In this document: piece by piece, positions 11,451-24,800 of the stretch | Numbering within the stretch: the first letter of the stretch is position 1 | Layout of the letters: every line of letters starts with the position of its first letter | Source of the DNA: Tamarix chinensis | Taxonomy: Eukaryota; Streptophyta; Magnoliopsida; Caryophyllales; Tamaricaceae | NCBI GenBank assembly: GCA_030549775.1 | Contig: CM060181.1 | Location: forward strand, 124,001-188,000 | Direction of reading: 5' to 3' | Length of the DNA: 64,000 bases | Position numbers and translations under genes: made by a program | The notes under the pieces: model-generated | Database searches by the model: none | What the model saw: the letters and a program-made list of their open reading frames with translations, nothing else | What the model was told of the DNA's origin: nothing

Positions 11451-12224
11451 CCCATCATGGATAATGACATGTTGTGGCTTATTCTTGAAACTCATTTATG
11501 CATACTCTATATGCCTTTCTATGTCATATTTGTATCTAAAGTTTGATGCTCCATGTTCCTTTTTCTTATCATGTTGTATACTATGTCACTAAGTGATATC
11601 AATGTGCAACATGAGCTTTTACCATGTTTCATATAGTATGTTTAACTAGTACTTCACTGTATTGTAACTACATTTGTGTAGTCATTGTGATGATCTAGCT
11701 CCTGTTCCGGTGAGTGGAGGATAATTTTTAGGATTATAATTCTCACTTAGATTACATTAAAGATGATGACGTGGACCAGCTGCTGATAATTATTGGGGAT
11801 TGATATATATATTTTGTTAATTAAGAGTTAGGCGAACTAACTTGATATGTTTTTCCCACTATGTTGGGATATTTTTGTTCCTCTAGTTATTTTAACTCTT
11901 GGTTTTGTTTCCTGTATTTGGATCTTGTAACCTTTTCTCACATATGTTATTCTCATCTTGTAATTATCAGTGTTGTATTATTGGTGCATGCGTATTTTGA
12001 TTCGCTGTTTTATTTTACCTTGCATCAGACATGAGTTAGGTGATGATCACACCTCTCTCATGGTTAGTGTGATAGTAACATCCCCTATTTTTTTTCTTTT
12101 ACATTATCTTGAAAAAAAAATTATGGTTCAAAATTTGGTGGTGTTATAGTGCATTGCACAACCATGCACTAATGCATAAAAAACTATGTGAGCCTTACAT
12201 AACCGTGCTCTTATCACAAGGCTC

Positions 12225-14872
12225 TGTCATACCCTAGTTTTCTTCTCGCACTCGCGCCCTTCTAGCACGACCCACCCATGTGCCCTTTTCCTTTACATTG
12301 CAACCTCTAGTACAGCTATCACTATCTCCTCTACTATAATCTTCGTACCTCATTATCTTCCCTCACTGCTGATAACCATCACCACCACTAAATACTAACA
12401 TTGTCCAACTCCACCCGGTTAACCATCGACCTTCCCAGCCCTTACCACACCTCCCTCAACCACCCTCCTTACATCACTACCCAAAAAATCTTTCTTAACC
12501 TTAGCTACTACCTGTAACCCACCACTACTACCATACTGTTACCTTTTAGCACTACACCCAACACCTCACCACCATTTCCACCATTTTCTCTTTTTCCCCG
12601 GCACTTCCCTATTTAGGGCGACCAACCCGTACAACCCCTCCCCTTGTGCATGGGGTCATATTGCCATAGAGTATGAGTTTGAAAAATTTTACCCCTTTTT
12701 TCAATTTAAGGGTATTTTAGTAAATTTTCTTGATAAATATTTTAATATAAAATATTAATTTATTAATTAAATATTAATATGGATAATTTGGTATTATTTT
12801 TAGTAATTTTATGGTCTAGTACTTTTATTAGACTGCCTATAATTTGTGTGTTTTTTTTGGAAAGTTAGGTGATTCTTATACTTTATTAAAATGTCAGACC
12901 TCACATGATAACACATTAGGTTTTTGATCTATAATTTGTGTAAAGCATGTGAAACTAGTTTTAATATCGGGAATATGTTATGTGTGATATTTATGTGTTA
13001 TATGATATCTTAAGCATGCTTAGGTGTATTTTAGTATGATTATTATCTGTATGCGCCATAAGGGTTATTTGTTCCTTTTAAGTATGTCTGGTGATAAATT
13101 TTATTAAGCATGCCTAAATTATATTATTTATTATTAAGTATTGGAATATATGATTTTGGATGAGTTAGATACGCATGTTTGAGATTTACGTGTTATGACA
13201 TATGCAAAGGTAAAATAGTCATTTAAAGTGTATGGTAATTTAATTACATGTTAAATAATTTAATTATTGTGTTTTAGTTTTTTTCGTGTTAAACTAATAA
13301 ATAAAAAGAAAATTAGTATTGAAAATAAATGATAACGTAGTAATTATGGTTTAAGGGCATTTTGATCATTTTAACATAATGCGCCTGCCGTGAACCTAGG
13401 ATGCCCTTAGTAGATTTTTAATATTTACCTTGGTATATTATCATATCAACCTTGTTTACGGTTATCCTAAATAATGAAAAATGATTAAAAAATGGTTAAG
13501 TATAGAAATGAGAATTCTAGGTGTATTATGTGATATCTATGATTACTGTAATAAAAGAATAAAATAAAAGTAAAAGACCTCGATATTAGGAGTGATGACT
13601 CTTTAGGGTTTGCTACCCTAAAGACTTAGTTAGACCACTATTGATTATGGATTTTACCAGTGGGCCTTAGTGCCCTAACCAAGTCCTATATCTTATTCTA
13701 TTTTACTCTATGGACTTATAAAGAATATGTATACTTATAGATTAGGTTTCCTTGTTGGTAGGGTATTGTGCTACCTTTGTATCCTTAGGTTGATAGTCGA
13801 TAAGATACCGTGTTGTCTAAGTGTGCTGTTATGATTGGAGTACTTTAGTGTTTCTAGATTGATATGATCTCTCCTCGAGTAAATAAAAATAGAAATTATT
13901 ATTGTTGGATCAAATTTATTATTGGATTGGTTTGGTAGTAACCTCTATGCCTGCTTGTGGATTGGTAACAATCTTTCTACATACCTATGGTTAGGTGTCA
14001 GCCTTCATGCGTAATTGTGGCTTGGTAGTGTCTTTTATGCCTACCCGTATTTGTTATTGTGCCTTTGATCCCTACCTGTGATATTATGGATTTCTATCGA
14101 TGTTGTGATTTTGAGCCCTATCTATGATATTTTGGATATTATTGGCTTTAACATTGAGACATGTAATATATGGTGAAGGATATGGTTATTATGTTGAGAT
14201 TGGTTCTAATCATTACTTCAGAGAGCATCCCTTGGATGTTTGATTTGTAAGTTTTAGTATGTTCTAAATGAATGGTTATGAGTAGTATGTGGCTTAGTGA
14301 TATTTTTTATCCGATCCAATTATTACAGTTTGATCATCATGTGTAAAATTTAATGATTTATATCATGTATTGTTGTGATGCATTATATGTGTTCCATGAA
14401 AGCCTTTCATTTTTGTCTTATATAATATCTTACTCGGTATCGTTGTATTGAAGGGTTTTGTTTCGTAGGCCTCTTCCTATTTAATGAATAATGGTTTTTG
14501 CAGGTTAACTTGAGAGATTAGTTGAAGGTTAATATTTTAGGATAAGAGATTGGACTATTAAGCGTCCTTTTGGTACCTTTGATCATGTTATTCTTAGAAT
14601 CTTATGTACTCCTGTATTTTCTCTGTTTTGAGTCTTGTAATAGCAGGCATTTATTTTTATTCAAAATAATTATTATCTTCTTTGTTCTCTCTACTCTGAT
14701 TCTTATAGTGTGCTATTAATTTAAGTAGAGTTATGATTTTAGCCTTAGAACTTGGTGTCAGAATGATATATGAAACCGTGGTTGTTACAAACACCTTGCA
14801 TTTTTATTATTTATGCTTTCATAATTAAAATTTTAAAATGAATTTTTTAGTATTATATACGGGGGTCTTACA
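12225..14872 (+). mobile_element. Solo-LTR-like unit, plus strand, no clear duplication
   Basis: Starts TGTCATACCCTAG and ends GGGGGTCTTACA. It follows the same order as its relatives: start, C-rich leader-like part (12240-12650), AT-rich part, tandem modules, 3' hairpin. The segment GACCTCGATATTAGG and its surroundings (about 13575-13640) pair with the reverse complement of 55680-55740 in unit 54193-58649. The flanks GGCTC and CTCAC do not match, so it may be the product of recombination between copies, or one boundary is misjudged. Confidence 0.6.
13920..14110. repeat. Degenerate tandem repeat of about 43 bp
   Basis: Four or five units of the form TGCCTRCNTGTGGATTGGTA are spaced by about 43 bp, for example near 13950, 13990, 14035 and 14080. 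They occupy the module position in unit 12225-14872. Confidence 0.55.
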
Positions 14873-16703
14873 CTCACAAGTTATTAGTCATGCTATCTCT
14901 AGCTTAAGAATTTAAATAAATAAGATTATTTACAATTAATTAATTAATTAATTATCTTTTCTTATTATTGTAGAAATCATGTTATGCTCTAATAATCCAT
15001 TCAATTTCTATTTGTCCCATTCAATATAAAGTGGAGGATCAACTCTCATTCTCAAATCAACTCCACATGTTAAATGCTAATTAAAAATGACTAGTGTATT
15101 AATCAAACACAATAAAAAACAATAACATGAAACATATAGGGTAATTTATAAATCAACCCATCAATTTATTAAGAAACATAAATAATAGTATTTCACCATA
15201 TCCTTGGTAAAAGAGAATTAAAACATAGTAACAATGAAATAAAACATACTCAATTTGAATAGAAATGTTAAATCTTGAATAAATTAATAATTTTGAATTG
15301 AAATCTTGAAGTCTTGAATGTTATTAGTAAAAACTCTAAGATTAATAGATGGATGCTAATTATGTGTGTGTCTAAGGGCTCTTGAGTTTATGATGTATGC
15401 ATAGGTGGTGGAGAAGGTTTGATTTTGGTATAAAATCATGTATTAGGCTCATCATAAAATTAGATATTAGGTTGAAAAGAATTAAGATGAATATTTTATG
15501 TATGAAGAAGTTTTTGAGGTCAACATGGCTTAAACTTTTTGAATATCATTGCCTGATTTTGTATGGCTCTATTTCAACATTTTTTGTCCATTTTGGCAAC
15601 ATTAGGAATTTACGCTATAAATTATTTCATTGAGCTTAGATAGAGATGATTAAATTTTTTTTGGAAAACTAATGAAGAGATATTCAACTTTTTATCTTTG
15701 ATATTTCTTCCAAATTATGAATAGATCATACTTGAAATTTTGATTCTTGTCACTTGTACGTTATTATTCTTAGTTAGCGAACCATGAATTCTCAACCTAT
15801 TGTTGCTTATATGTCTCTCCAAAAATCTATGTTTTAGCTTATTTTTGTATGATTGATCCCAAATGAGTACTTATCACCCAACTTTATGTCTTTATTTCAA
15901 TGTTATCCAAAATCATCTTTTTGCTTGAGTTTTTACTCCATTTAGCTCAAAATAATAAAACCTACAACACTTGACCAAGAAACTATAATTTGAACAAAAA
16001 ATAATATAAAATCATTACCTATGACATGAATTTTTATAAAAATATCTATCTAAATATATAAGAAACAATTTAATAATAGTATATATCAACACCCCCACAC
16101 TTGTTTCTTTCTTATTCTTAAGTAAAATATAACTCAAAGCAAAATAAAGAAAACAAAACTAACTAGCCATTTTCATTGGTCTAAAAATTACACTTAGTAT
16201 ATGCAATAAGTCTCTTAAACCTCTAATTTACCCTTAGAGAATGAATAATGTCACGTGAGGATTTCACATATGATATGTTGATAAAAAAATGTGCATATAT
16301 TTGATCATCTATATCATCAATTTACATGTATTTCTATTATTATATAGGTTACAATTAGTGTTTTGGTCTCAGATACTAATTTTTTTTGGGTATTTTATGT
16401 AAGTGCAATATTTAGATAAATAATGGATCTAAAGCAATGTAAAATGAGAGTCTAAAAAAAATTGGAATGATGGCTGACATGCAATATTGCTGGGCCATGC
16501 CTTGGGACGCAATCATGGATGATTGGAGTAAATAGGGAAGCAAATCATGGAATTTGCCTCAATCATATGCATGGTGTGGTCCATATCACTGCCTATGCTT
16601 GATGCATGGATGAATTCTTGACTTCGCCTAAACCACACCCTACTTGTATACCTTTATATGAATGTGTTGTGCATGTTTTCTCCTTATTAAGAGTGGTTAC
16701 CTT
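14873..16703 (-). mobile_element. Probable Tat/Athila-like gypsy 3' end remnant, minus strand
   Basis: No coding region is visible. On the minus strand, AAACAAGTGTGGGGG followed by TGTTGATA (complement of about 16085-16106) looks like the polypurine tract and LTR start common in Tat/Athila elements. The LTR would then lie to the left, inside 14873-16092, and internal sequence to the right. Boundaries and duplications were not found. The unit 16704-20726 is inserted at the right edge. Confidence 0.4.
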
Positions 16704-17376
16704 TGTAACACCCCCAAAAATCATAGTTGAAATTTTTTGTTTAATTAAAACAAACACAAGCATGATGGCGCTATCACCGTGACCAGTACAAGCCCGGCCT
16801 CAACCAGTTTTTCACCAACCACAAAGCTAAGGATAATTTCACAAATCATTAAACACACTTAAGGTAGAGAAACATAGAAAAACAAAATATTCATACTGAG
16901 AGAATCAAAGTACATGATTAAAAGTCATTACAACCAAAAAAGGGTTATATGGTCAAAGCCCCTAAGGGGATAAAATGATACAACGCAATAAAATGAAAAC
17001 AAAAACAAGAAGAGTAAGATCTACATAGATCTTGGGTCCCCATGCCAATCCCCAAAAGGTTAACTCTCAGCCCCATCTGATGCCTCATATATATTATAAG
17101 CATAAAAAACAGTGTCTCCAATCCGCACAAACTCAGTAGGGACCTCTACTCGTGGGAATGAGAATCACCCATAAAATAGGTAATTAATATACTATGCACC
17201 GAGTAAGGCCATACGTGGAATATAGATAACACTAGTAGGTAACTACAGATAAACCATATATGAAATACCAATAGTATAGGCAGTGTTATAGTCCGATTAA
17301 ACTTAATCATTAAATCTATGGTCAACATACCCATTTCACACCATGCTCTTTATAATTCCTTGCAAGTATGGAAACC

Positions 17377-17720
17377 CCACTATTATAGCCAATGTATCAA
17401 AAACATATAGGGAAGAACACTCATGACCACTATTATTTGTCGGTGGATTGGTCTCTATGGCAAAGTGCTCTTGGCCACAATTATGCTGATGGATCGGTCT
17501 AGCCCCGACTCTTTTGGTGTTCCACTGTAAGTAATTAATATCTTTTCTATATCTTATCATAACTTAAGGTTTGGTTTATTGATATCGGGATCCTCCACTA
17601 TCATAGTCGGTGGATCAAAAATATACAGGGTAGAACACTCCTGACCATTATTATTTGCTAGTGGATCGGTTTCTAGGGCACCCTGCACCTAGCCACTATT
17701 ATACCGGTGGATTGGTCTGG
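17377..17720 (-). repeat. CCACTATTATAGCC...GGTGG module array
   Basis: About six decayed copies of CCACTATTATA(G/T)CCGGTGGATCGG are arranged in two blocks, separated by a spacer with a TTCCACTTTAAGT-like phrase. Each module is an imperfect palindrome (CCAC...GTGG). The array matches those at 38905, 50308, 51979 and 55014. Confidence 0.8.
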
Positions 17721-19139
17721 TTCTGGCTCAATAATCTTCCACTTTAAATAATTAGTTTCTTATTGAATATATTTTTTCACCCTAGACATGCATGTCCTTT
17801 GGACTGCCCACTCACACAACCTATCTACTCCTATTCTCCTAAAAGGGTCCGTCCCATATCTTGGAACTTCTACGCCTCCTAATACATCCAGATTTCATTT
17901 CCCCTTTCTCCTCACTTACCATGAATGCCCAAAACCTAGGTGCGTGGGTCTAGGCCCACCTTTCCATTTGTCTGAGTCAACTCACTATCGCCCTTTAGGG
18001 TTTTCCACGGGAAATCCTAATTTGGCCTATATGGCCCCACCTTCCTCTATCTCACACAACCTATGTTCCTTTTCCCCCAAATCATCACCTCACTCAATTC
18101 GTACCCAAGCATCCCACTTTACTTCTCATTTTGCACATGTGACCAAAAAACCCTAGTTGGTCATCCCCAAAACTCTAGCATATCTCTTTCCTCATACGAT
18201 GTCCCTCCATCTCTCTCTCTTACCACTCCCTCTTCCACATGACACACCACCCTCCATGTGACATTCTTCCACTCTTATCCCACACTTTAATCCTCTCCAT
18301 TATTTCCCTCTTCCACAATCTCCTCCAATTAGGGCTTTCTTCCCAAACCCTAGCCAATTTCCCCATGCACCCTTATACCAACATACATACTATTTTTCAC
18401 CTGTGGACCCCAATCACCCCAACAACCCTTCTCTTACCTTACTTAACCCTCAGTTTGACTTTTCCTTTGTAAGGATCATTCCTATACAAAGACCATCCAT
18501 CTCATGCAAACCCTAATCTCCCCATGCAAATTCCATTTCACTCTCTTATTTTATTCACTTTATCCTTTTATTTGTCCACTTATAAGTCATGAGATACTAA
18601 GGTCATTCTTAATCCCCTCTAGTCAACTCATTTTCTTTACCCTTTTCATATTTTCACCCCCACTTCATATCTTTTACAACCACCTAACATGCATGTCCTA
18701 ACGGCTACATCACATAAGCACCACAAAGCACAAGATACATTATCATTTTACACATGCCATAAAGAGAACACATACACTTACCTTAGCTTCACACTGCACT
18801 ACAAGTAAGTAGTCATAATCACATAAGGTACACAAATATATCATCACACATAACATACAAAGCACATAATATACGTATTAGGCCTTAACCACATTCTTAC
18901 CTAAAATGACATCGGGCTTGGAGCACGCTCCTACGCCTCCTTAGGGGTCAGACTTGGTTTACCTATAAGATGGAAACACTAGGGTTAACTTCCCTCTTAT
19001 TAATATTTTTATTAATTTCTACTCACCTCTATTATAACCTAATATTGTGGATAATTATGCTATTTTTAGCCAAAATTGGTTTTAGGTAGTTATATTGGTT
19101 AATAATAAGATATTATTAACAATATTGGCCATAATAAAG

Positions 19140-19345
<206 letters not shown>

Positions 19346-19894
19346 AATAATAAGGTTAGAACAATAATTATACTAAATAAATTATACTTAAAATCTAGGA
19401 AGGGTTAGGGCACAACCTAGTGAAGGTGGCGGCGGTGGCGACGACAATGACGGTGGTGGAAGTGGTAAGTTGGAGAAGGTAGTATTTTAGGGCTGGAAGA
19501 GAGAGAGTAAGATGGTGGTTGTAGTGGTGGTGGCGGCGTAGCAAGGGTGGTGGAGCAGGAGGTGGTGGTTGTGGTGGCCGAGGATGGTAGAAAAGGATGG
19601 AGGATGAAGGAGAGGAAAAAAAAGGGAGAAGGGATGCTAGGGAAGGCTCTGTTGGGTTGATTATGTGGCAGGGGAGGTGGTGTAAGACAATGAGGGCAAC
19701 AAAGGGTGTAAAGGGTACGCCGAGCAGCTAAATTTGCATGGTTGGGTTGGATTATATAAGGGGAAATAGGGGCAATGAGTGGCTTGATTTGGTGGAGGGT
19801 AATGTAGGGAAGGGTTTAGGTGGTGTTTCAGGTAGCATTTAAAGTGGCGGCAATACAATTACAAAGGAAAAATCTATGCAGGATCAGTAGGGGG

Positions 19895-19903
19895 TATTTA
19901 TAG
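19895..19903 (-). promoter_or_regulatory. TATA box of LTR unit 16704-20726
   Basis: The complement reads CCTATAAATACCCCC. The same CTATAAATACCCC context is found at 42212-42219 in unit 38228-43235. It is followed by a leader rich in CCACC and CGCC. Confidence 0.6.
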
Positions 19904-20726
19904 GATAATGGAGGGAAGATAAGACAAAGGGGAAGAGGAAAAGGGAGGGGGGATATGGAGCTGGCAGTCGATGGTAGTAGGTTTTCACAGGCCCTGCTAA
20001 TTTTAGGGTTGCAGGGTGGGGGACGAGAAAGGAAAGGGTAAGGGAGCACGCGGGAAAGGCAGAGCAGGTGTAGGCTAGGCTTGAAATGGGAAGGAAAGGG
20101 ATGGGGGGAGAGAGAAGGATGCAAGCCGGTGATAGACCTATAATGTGAGGAAGGGAAGATGGAGGAAGAAGAAGGGATAGCCGGTCGATTCGGGGGGAAA
20201 AGAAAAGATAGAAAAGGAGGGGGAGAACCGAGTGGGCTAGTGAGGAAGGAAAAAAAAGAAGGTGGGCTGGGCTGCATAGGGGAGAGAAGAGAGGGAAGGG
20301 GTTGGGCAGGGCGTGGCCCAATTCGGGAAGGAAGGGGAGAAGGAAAAAAGGGAAAGGAGAAAAAAAGGTAAAAAAAAAGAAAAAAAGGAAGGAAAAGGGA
20401 AAAAGGAAAAAAGAAAAGGAAAAGTAGGTTGGTTGGGGGTGTTTAGGATATTTTGGTAATTTTAAATATTTCAAAATACTAAAAATTATTAAAATAATAA
20501 TCAAATTCCTTTTTATACTAATTTAGTATATTTTGGGAAAATTTTCCTAAATTCTATTTTTATTTAACAATACACTCTAATCTTCCTCCAATTAAATTCT
20601 TTATTATTTTTCTCTTTTTTTCTCTTAAATACTCCATTATTTTAATAAAATAATATATTTAATTAATTTTTATAATAAATCCTTATTTTATCATAATTTT
20701 ATAATTTAGGGTTTTGGGGTATTTCA

Positions 20727-23030
20727 ACCTCCACTACTTCTGCATTATGTAGTAGATTTCTGAACACTTTTAGACAATTTTTGGAGCTCTCTCTCTCTTC
20801 TAACCTTTATTATTGTAAAATAAAATATCATTAATTATAATTTGATTCCTAGTTTAAATCATCAATCTCTCTTATAATTATTAGCTTTGAATGTTCCGAT
20901 TCTTGAAGATTCTCGAATAAATTGATTTTATCTTCTCTTCTCCACTTTTAATTTGTTTTTATTCATGTTATTTACTTATTCATGATTATAGTTGCCATGA
21001 TGATTCTTGAGTAGATTTCTTTTCTAGGATTGGATCTAGTCTAAATTTTTAATTAGTGATAAATTAGTTTGAATTTCCATTTTGATTGCTTAAATTCTTG
21101 AAGTTAATTGTTAGTTCTTTAATTATGGTTGATTTGTTTGATTGCTGACTTGAGTAGATATAGGTGTTTAATCGAAGAACTTAGAGGTGAAGACTAATAG
21201 CTGGAAATTTGACAATTGAATAAGATAATCAAACCATGGAAGTAGGCTAGAGTCTCTTGAGGATTTTACCACTTTAACATAGAGCAGAATGGATTTTATT
21301 TGATTTAATATTATAAAAATAGGTTATTAAAGTAACAATTAAGCTATAATAAATTATTTTCATGGTATTAAAATTGGATTTGATAAAACTATCAGACCTT
21401 AAAAAAAGGATATTATTTAATTTAGACTATTTCACATTATCAAATCTAAGTAGTTTTTTAGAAGATAATTGATTACTCATTAATTATCAATTTACGAAAA
21501 TAATTCAATCATAATATTTTTATTAGATATTTACTACAATTAGCATTACTATTTTAATTTATTTTGTTTTATATTCCCTACATTTTATCTATCTAGATAG
21601 TTATAATTTAGTAACTAACAACAGTTCCTTATGGATATGACTTTGAAATTCTATAAAAGCTATCACATGCTTGTTGTTTGGCCCATCATATATCCACAAA
21701 ATCACACACAAAGAAAAATACACTTAGGGTTTCATGAGGGTTGTTGGTTTTTTCCATGGTGTAGATATACACATTATACCTGATTACTAGGGTGGATTAT
21801 CAAAGAGGAGGATAATGATTATGAAAATTGATGCTGTTGTTTAGGAAAAATTGATTATCATGGTGATCTTATGATAAAATATCATATTTAGTTTGGTATT
21901 GATCATCATGACGATGATTCTACAAATGGTTTAATAATAGAAGAAGAAGAATATAATGATTAATATCTTAGAATATGATCATAGTAGAATTTTTTTTATA
22001 CATGTTGTAGGTCGGAAGGGGTTGTAGGGAGGTGATGATCATATGGAAATTCTTGTTGGTTCTGTAAGCATTGGTTCATATGTTACTTTTAATGGGACAA
22101 AGTAGCACTACCATCAATTGTTGCTTCTTTTCTTTGTATTACTATTAACTTCTTTTTCAATTTTGTGTTACTGGAACATGTTTTTTACTTCTTTTATTTA
22201 ATATTTCTTGATATCATTAGCTATCAATATATCATTTACTCTTTTAATTTATAAGATGGTTTATTGTTCTAATTCTATAGAATTAATTGACCAATTTCTC
22301 ATAGATATGGTTTGTTGCTATTACAATTTGCATTTTTTTTTCTGATGAATGGAAGGAAGGGAATTAGAGGTATGTTTGAGAAAGCTTTCCTTAACTTGGG
22401 AATGTAAGTGTGTATAATGTACACTCAAATCTTAATATTTATGAGCTAATTTTTCTATTTTCACATTTTATATATTAAATATTAAATTTTTAATGATCTC
22501 ATTGCTTTAGGTAATATACCTTAGGAAACCTAATGGTCGGAGCTATCACATAGGGGCAGGAACTTCTGCTATACTTCAATGTTTATATGGAGCTTAAATT
22601 ATGAGTCCTTTAACTAGTATATATCTATATGATCATTTTATAGATTCATGTGTTGTTTAGGTAGATAAATTATTTAGTTCTATTTTTTATGTATCGATAT
22701 ATATATATATAGGTTTTGACAACCATGACCATACCGAAATTTTGATGCAATTATGCACTTAACAATATTTTCTCCTAGATTTTTTTCTCTTGTTAACATT
22801 AATCACTTATACTTTGGATATGTATATGTAGGTCAAATTTTGATTTTTTTTCCTCTTTCTATTTGGCTTGTGATTGTTTGTTATGGGGAAGTCTTGCTAA
22901 TTCTTTTCTTTTTCTTGGATGCCTTGATGGTTTCTTTTTATCTGTCTGAGTGTTATCCTTTATAATGGGAGATTAAAACTTATGTTTTTCAAGGTCTCAC
23001 TTAGAGATCTTGGTATCCACTTTATTTTTC
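20727..23030. other. AT-rich transposon-like DNA without genes
   Basis: No protein similarity was seen. Around 21600-21670 the phrase GTTCCTTATGGATATGAC resembles the 'tccctgtggatacga' segment usually found near the 3' end of Tat/Athila LTRs, so part of this may be a second LTR remnant. Confidence 0.35.
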
Positions 23031-23036
23031 CATCTA

Positions 23037-23392
23037 CATGTTTAAATGAAATGTTGCATTCTACAAATATTTTGGGAAAGTAATCTTTTACACAGAAAGC
23101 TTTAGTGCCTTTAGAGGCCTGTATTTTTGTGCCTTATAGTTTTTTTTTGTCATATGCATGTTTATATGAAATGTTGTACCCAACAAACCTTTTAGACAAG
23201 TGATTTTATATAAAAGTAATTATGGTGCCTTTAAGGGCTTCAATTTTTTTAGCCTTGCATTTTTTTTTTGTAATTTTCATGTTTAAATGAGATGTTTCAC
23301 TTTACATGTCTTTTGGAAAAATAATTTTTTGTACACACAACTATGGTTCCTTTGGAGGCTTGAATTTTTTATGCCTTATAGCTGCCTTTAAT
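23037..23392. repeat. Three-copy tandem repeat, period about 120 bp
   Basis: Units start at 23037, 23157 and 23278 with CATGTTTAAATGAAATGTT or a variant. Each ends with a GTGCCTTTAGAGGC(T)TG, T-run and GCCTTATAG block. Copies diverge by roughly a quarter by eye. No open frame spans it. Confidence 0.8.
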
Positions 23393-23839
23393 TACTATTT
23401 AACATCATTCTATTAGGCAAGTGCTTGATTGGAACTATATGTATATATGAAAGTTAACTCAATGGAAACTAGAATATTAAATTGCTTTTCATACTAAAGT
23501 GGTTCAATGTATTCCCAAAGTAACTTATTTTTTCATGTCTTCGTTTTTGTTGTTAGGAATTTCATATTTGGTTTAATAGTTATGGGAATATGTATTAAGG
23601 TTGTATTTGTAGATTCTTGATAGTCTTTTTTTTTCCACAATATTTTTTTAAATGTTAATTTTATTTTATTTTACTTTATTGAAATTAGAAATAGTGTGCT
23701 AATATTTATTTTTATATTAAATCTTATACTTGTTTGTCTATTTATAAGAGTATATATATCCCTGCTAATTTTACTTCCTTGAACAAATGAAAATTTGTTA
23801 CTTTGGCATGTCATTGTGAATGGAATAAATAATACTTCT

Positions 23840-24800
23840 TATAATATCCCCATTTTCACAACTATTTTTTTATTCTTTATCAAAAGTTTTTAAAAAAGTT
23901 GTAACGAAAATGGAGACATTACTATTGCATCTAAAATGAGGAAGGTACATCTAATACCTAATTTATATTAGATGCATGACTAAAAGGAATATTCTACCCC
24001 AATGAGTCAAGTGTGGTTGGTACCTGATCCAGACTGATATAAGACCCACTTAAAAATCATTTAAAATGTGATAAAAATCTTCAAATAAAATATTTTAAAG
24101 CATGAAGAAGCATTAAAGTTAATATTTTTCACTTATTGCAAAAAACATGTAGAAGGAAATAGTGGATGGAAATAAATGTGGTAGTCTACATAAGTTTTAA
24201 CGTCGCTTCTCCAAATAAGACTCCACTAAGATAGGATTTCCTGCAAAATAAGGCTAACTACTCCAACACATATGCCAAATTTATCGTAGCGCGACAAAGG
24301 TTATTAGTGTGGTTAAGTACTTAGTAAAATCTAACACCTATGAGCACTTAAAACACAACTCATGCTATTATATGGCATCATATATCAGATTCACATGAGC
24401 TCACTCTTTTGAGCAACCTACAAAAATAGCATGTAATTTCTTAATGAAGCAATCATGGGTTTGCTACACACATTGAAAACAACATTCATAAAAAGCACGT
24501 ATTTAAGAAAAGGCCTAATTTTCATCAATTGCTGGTAACAAACCATTCACATACTTGGAATTTTTCCAAGCCATCGCATAGAACATAGAGTATTGGCATA
24601 GTTTTATAGGAAAAGATGAAATCAAGGCTATTTGGGTTGATAACCAGGGGAAAGAAGTATGATATTAAGAGAATAGCTTAGAATCATAGAAATTTAGATG
24701 CACCATCATGAAATACCCTATAATACAAGTCGTGTAAAAAAAAATCAAGGCAATACAATGAAAGAGAAAGAAATATGTGCGCCCTGTGTTTATGGAAGTA
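23840..24800 (-). mobile_element. Partial LTR-like unit (3' end), minus strand
   Basis: Begins TATAATATCCCCATTTTC and has the inner arm AATGGAGACATTACT about 80 bp later, the hairpin layout of the other units. The following text has decayed counterparts of the subterminal part (GTGGTTGGTACC...). The far end is not recognisable; the degenerate CCATCAC...TTAGG repeats at 26120-26200 may be its module array, displaced by a later insertion. Confidence 0.45.

Larger units (their letters stand above)
3872..12148 (+). mobile_element. Solo-LTR-like unit, interrupted by two younger insertions
   Basis: Starts TGTAATACCCT and ends GGTGGTGTTATA. The flanks are GTGTA (3867-3871) and GTGCA (12149-12153), a 5-bp target duplication with one mismatch. 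Removing the TIR element 5484-7295 and the LTR unit 7570-10921 leaves about 3.1 kb, close to the 3.35 kb of its relative at 7570-10921, which is in reverse orientation. Both carry degenerate ACTAGTTGATTGGTTT-like motifs, clustered at about 3985-4100, 5320-5470 and 7300-7480 here. No gag or pol is present. The TG...CA ends and 5-bp duplication indicate LTR-retrotransposon integrase; the solo-LTR reading is inferred from the missing internal region. Confidence 0.8.
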
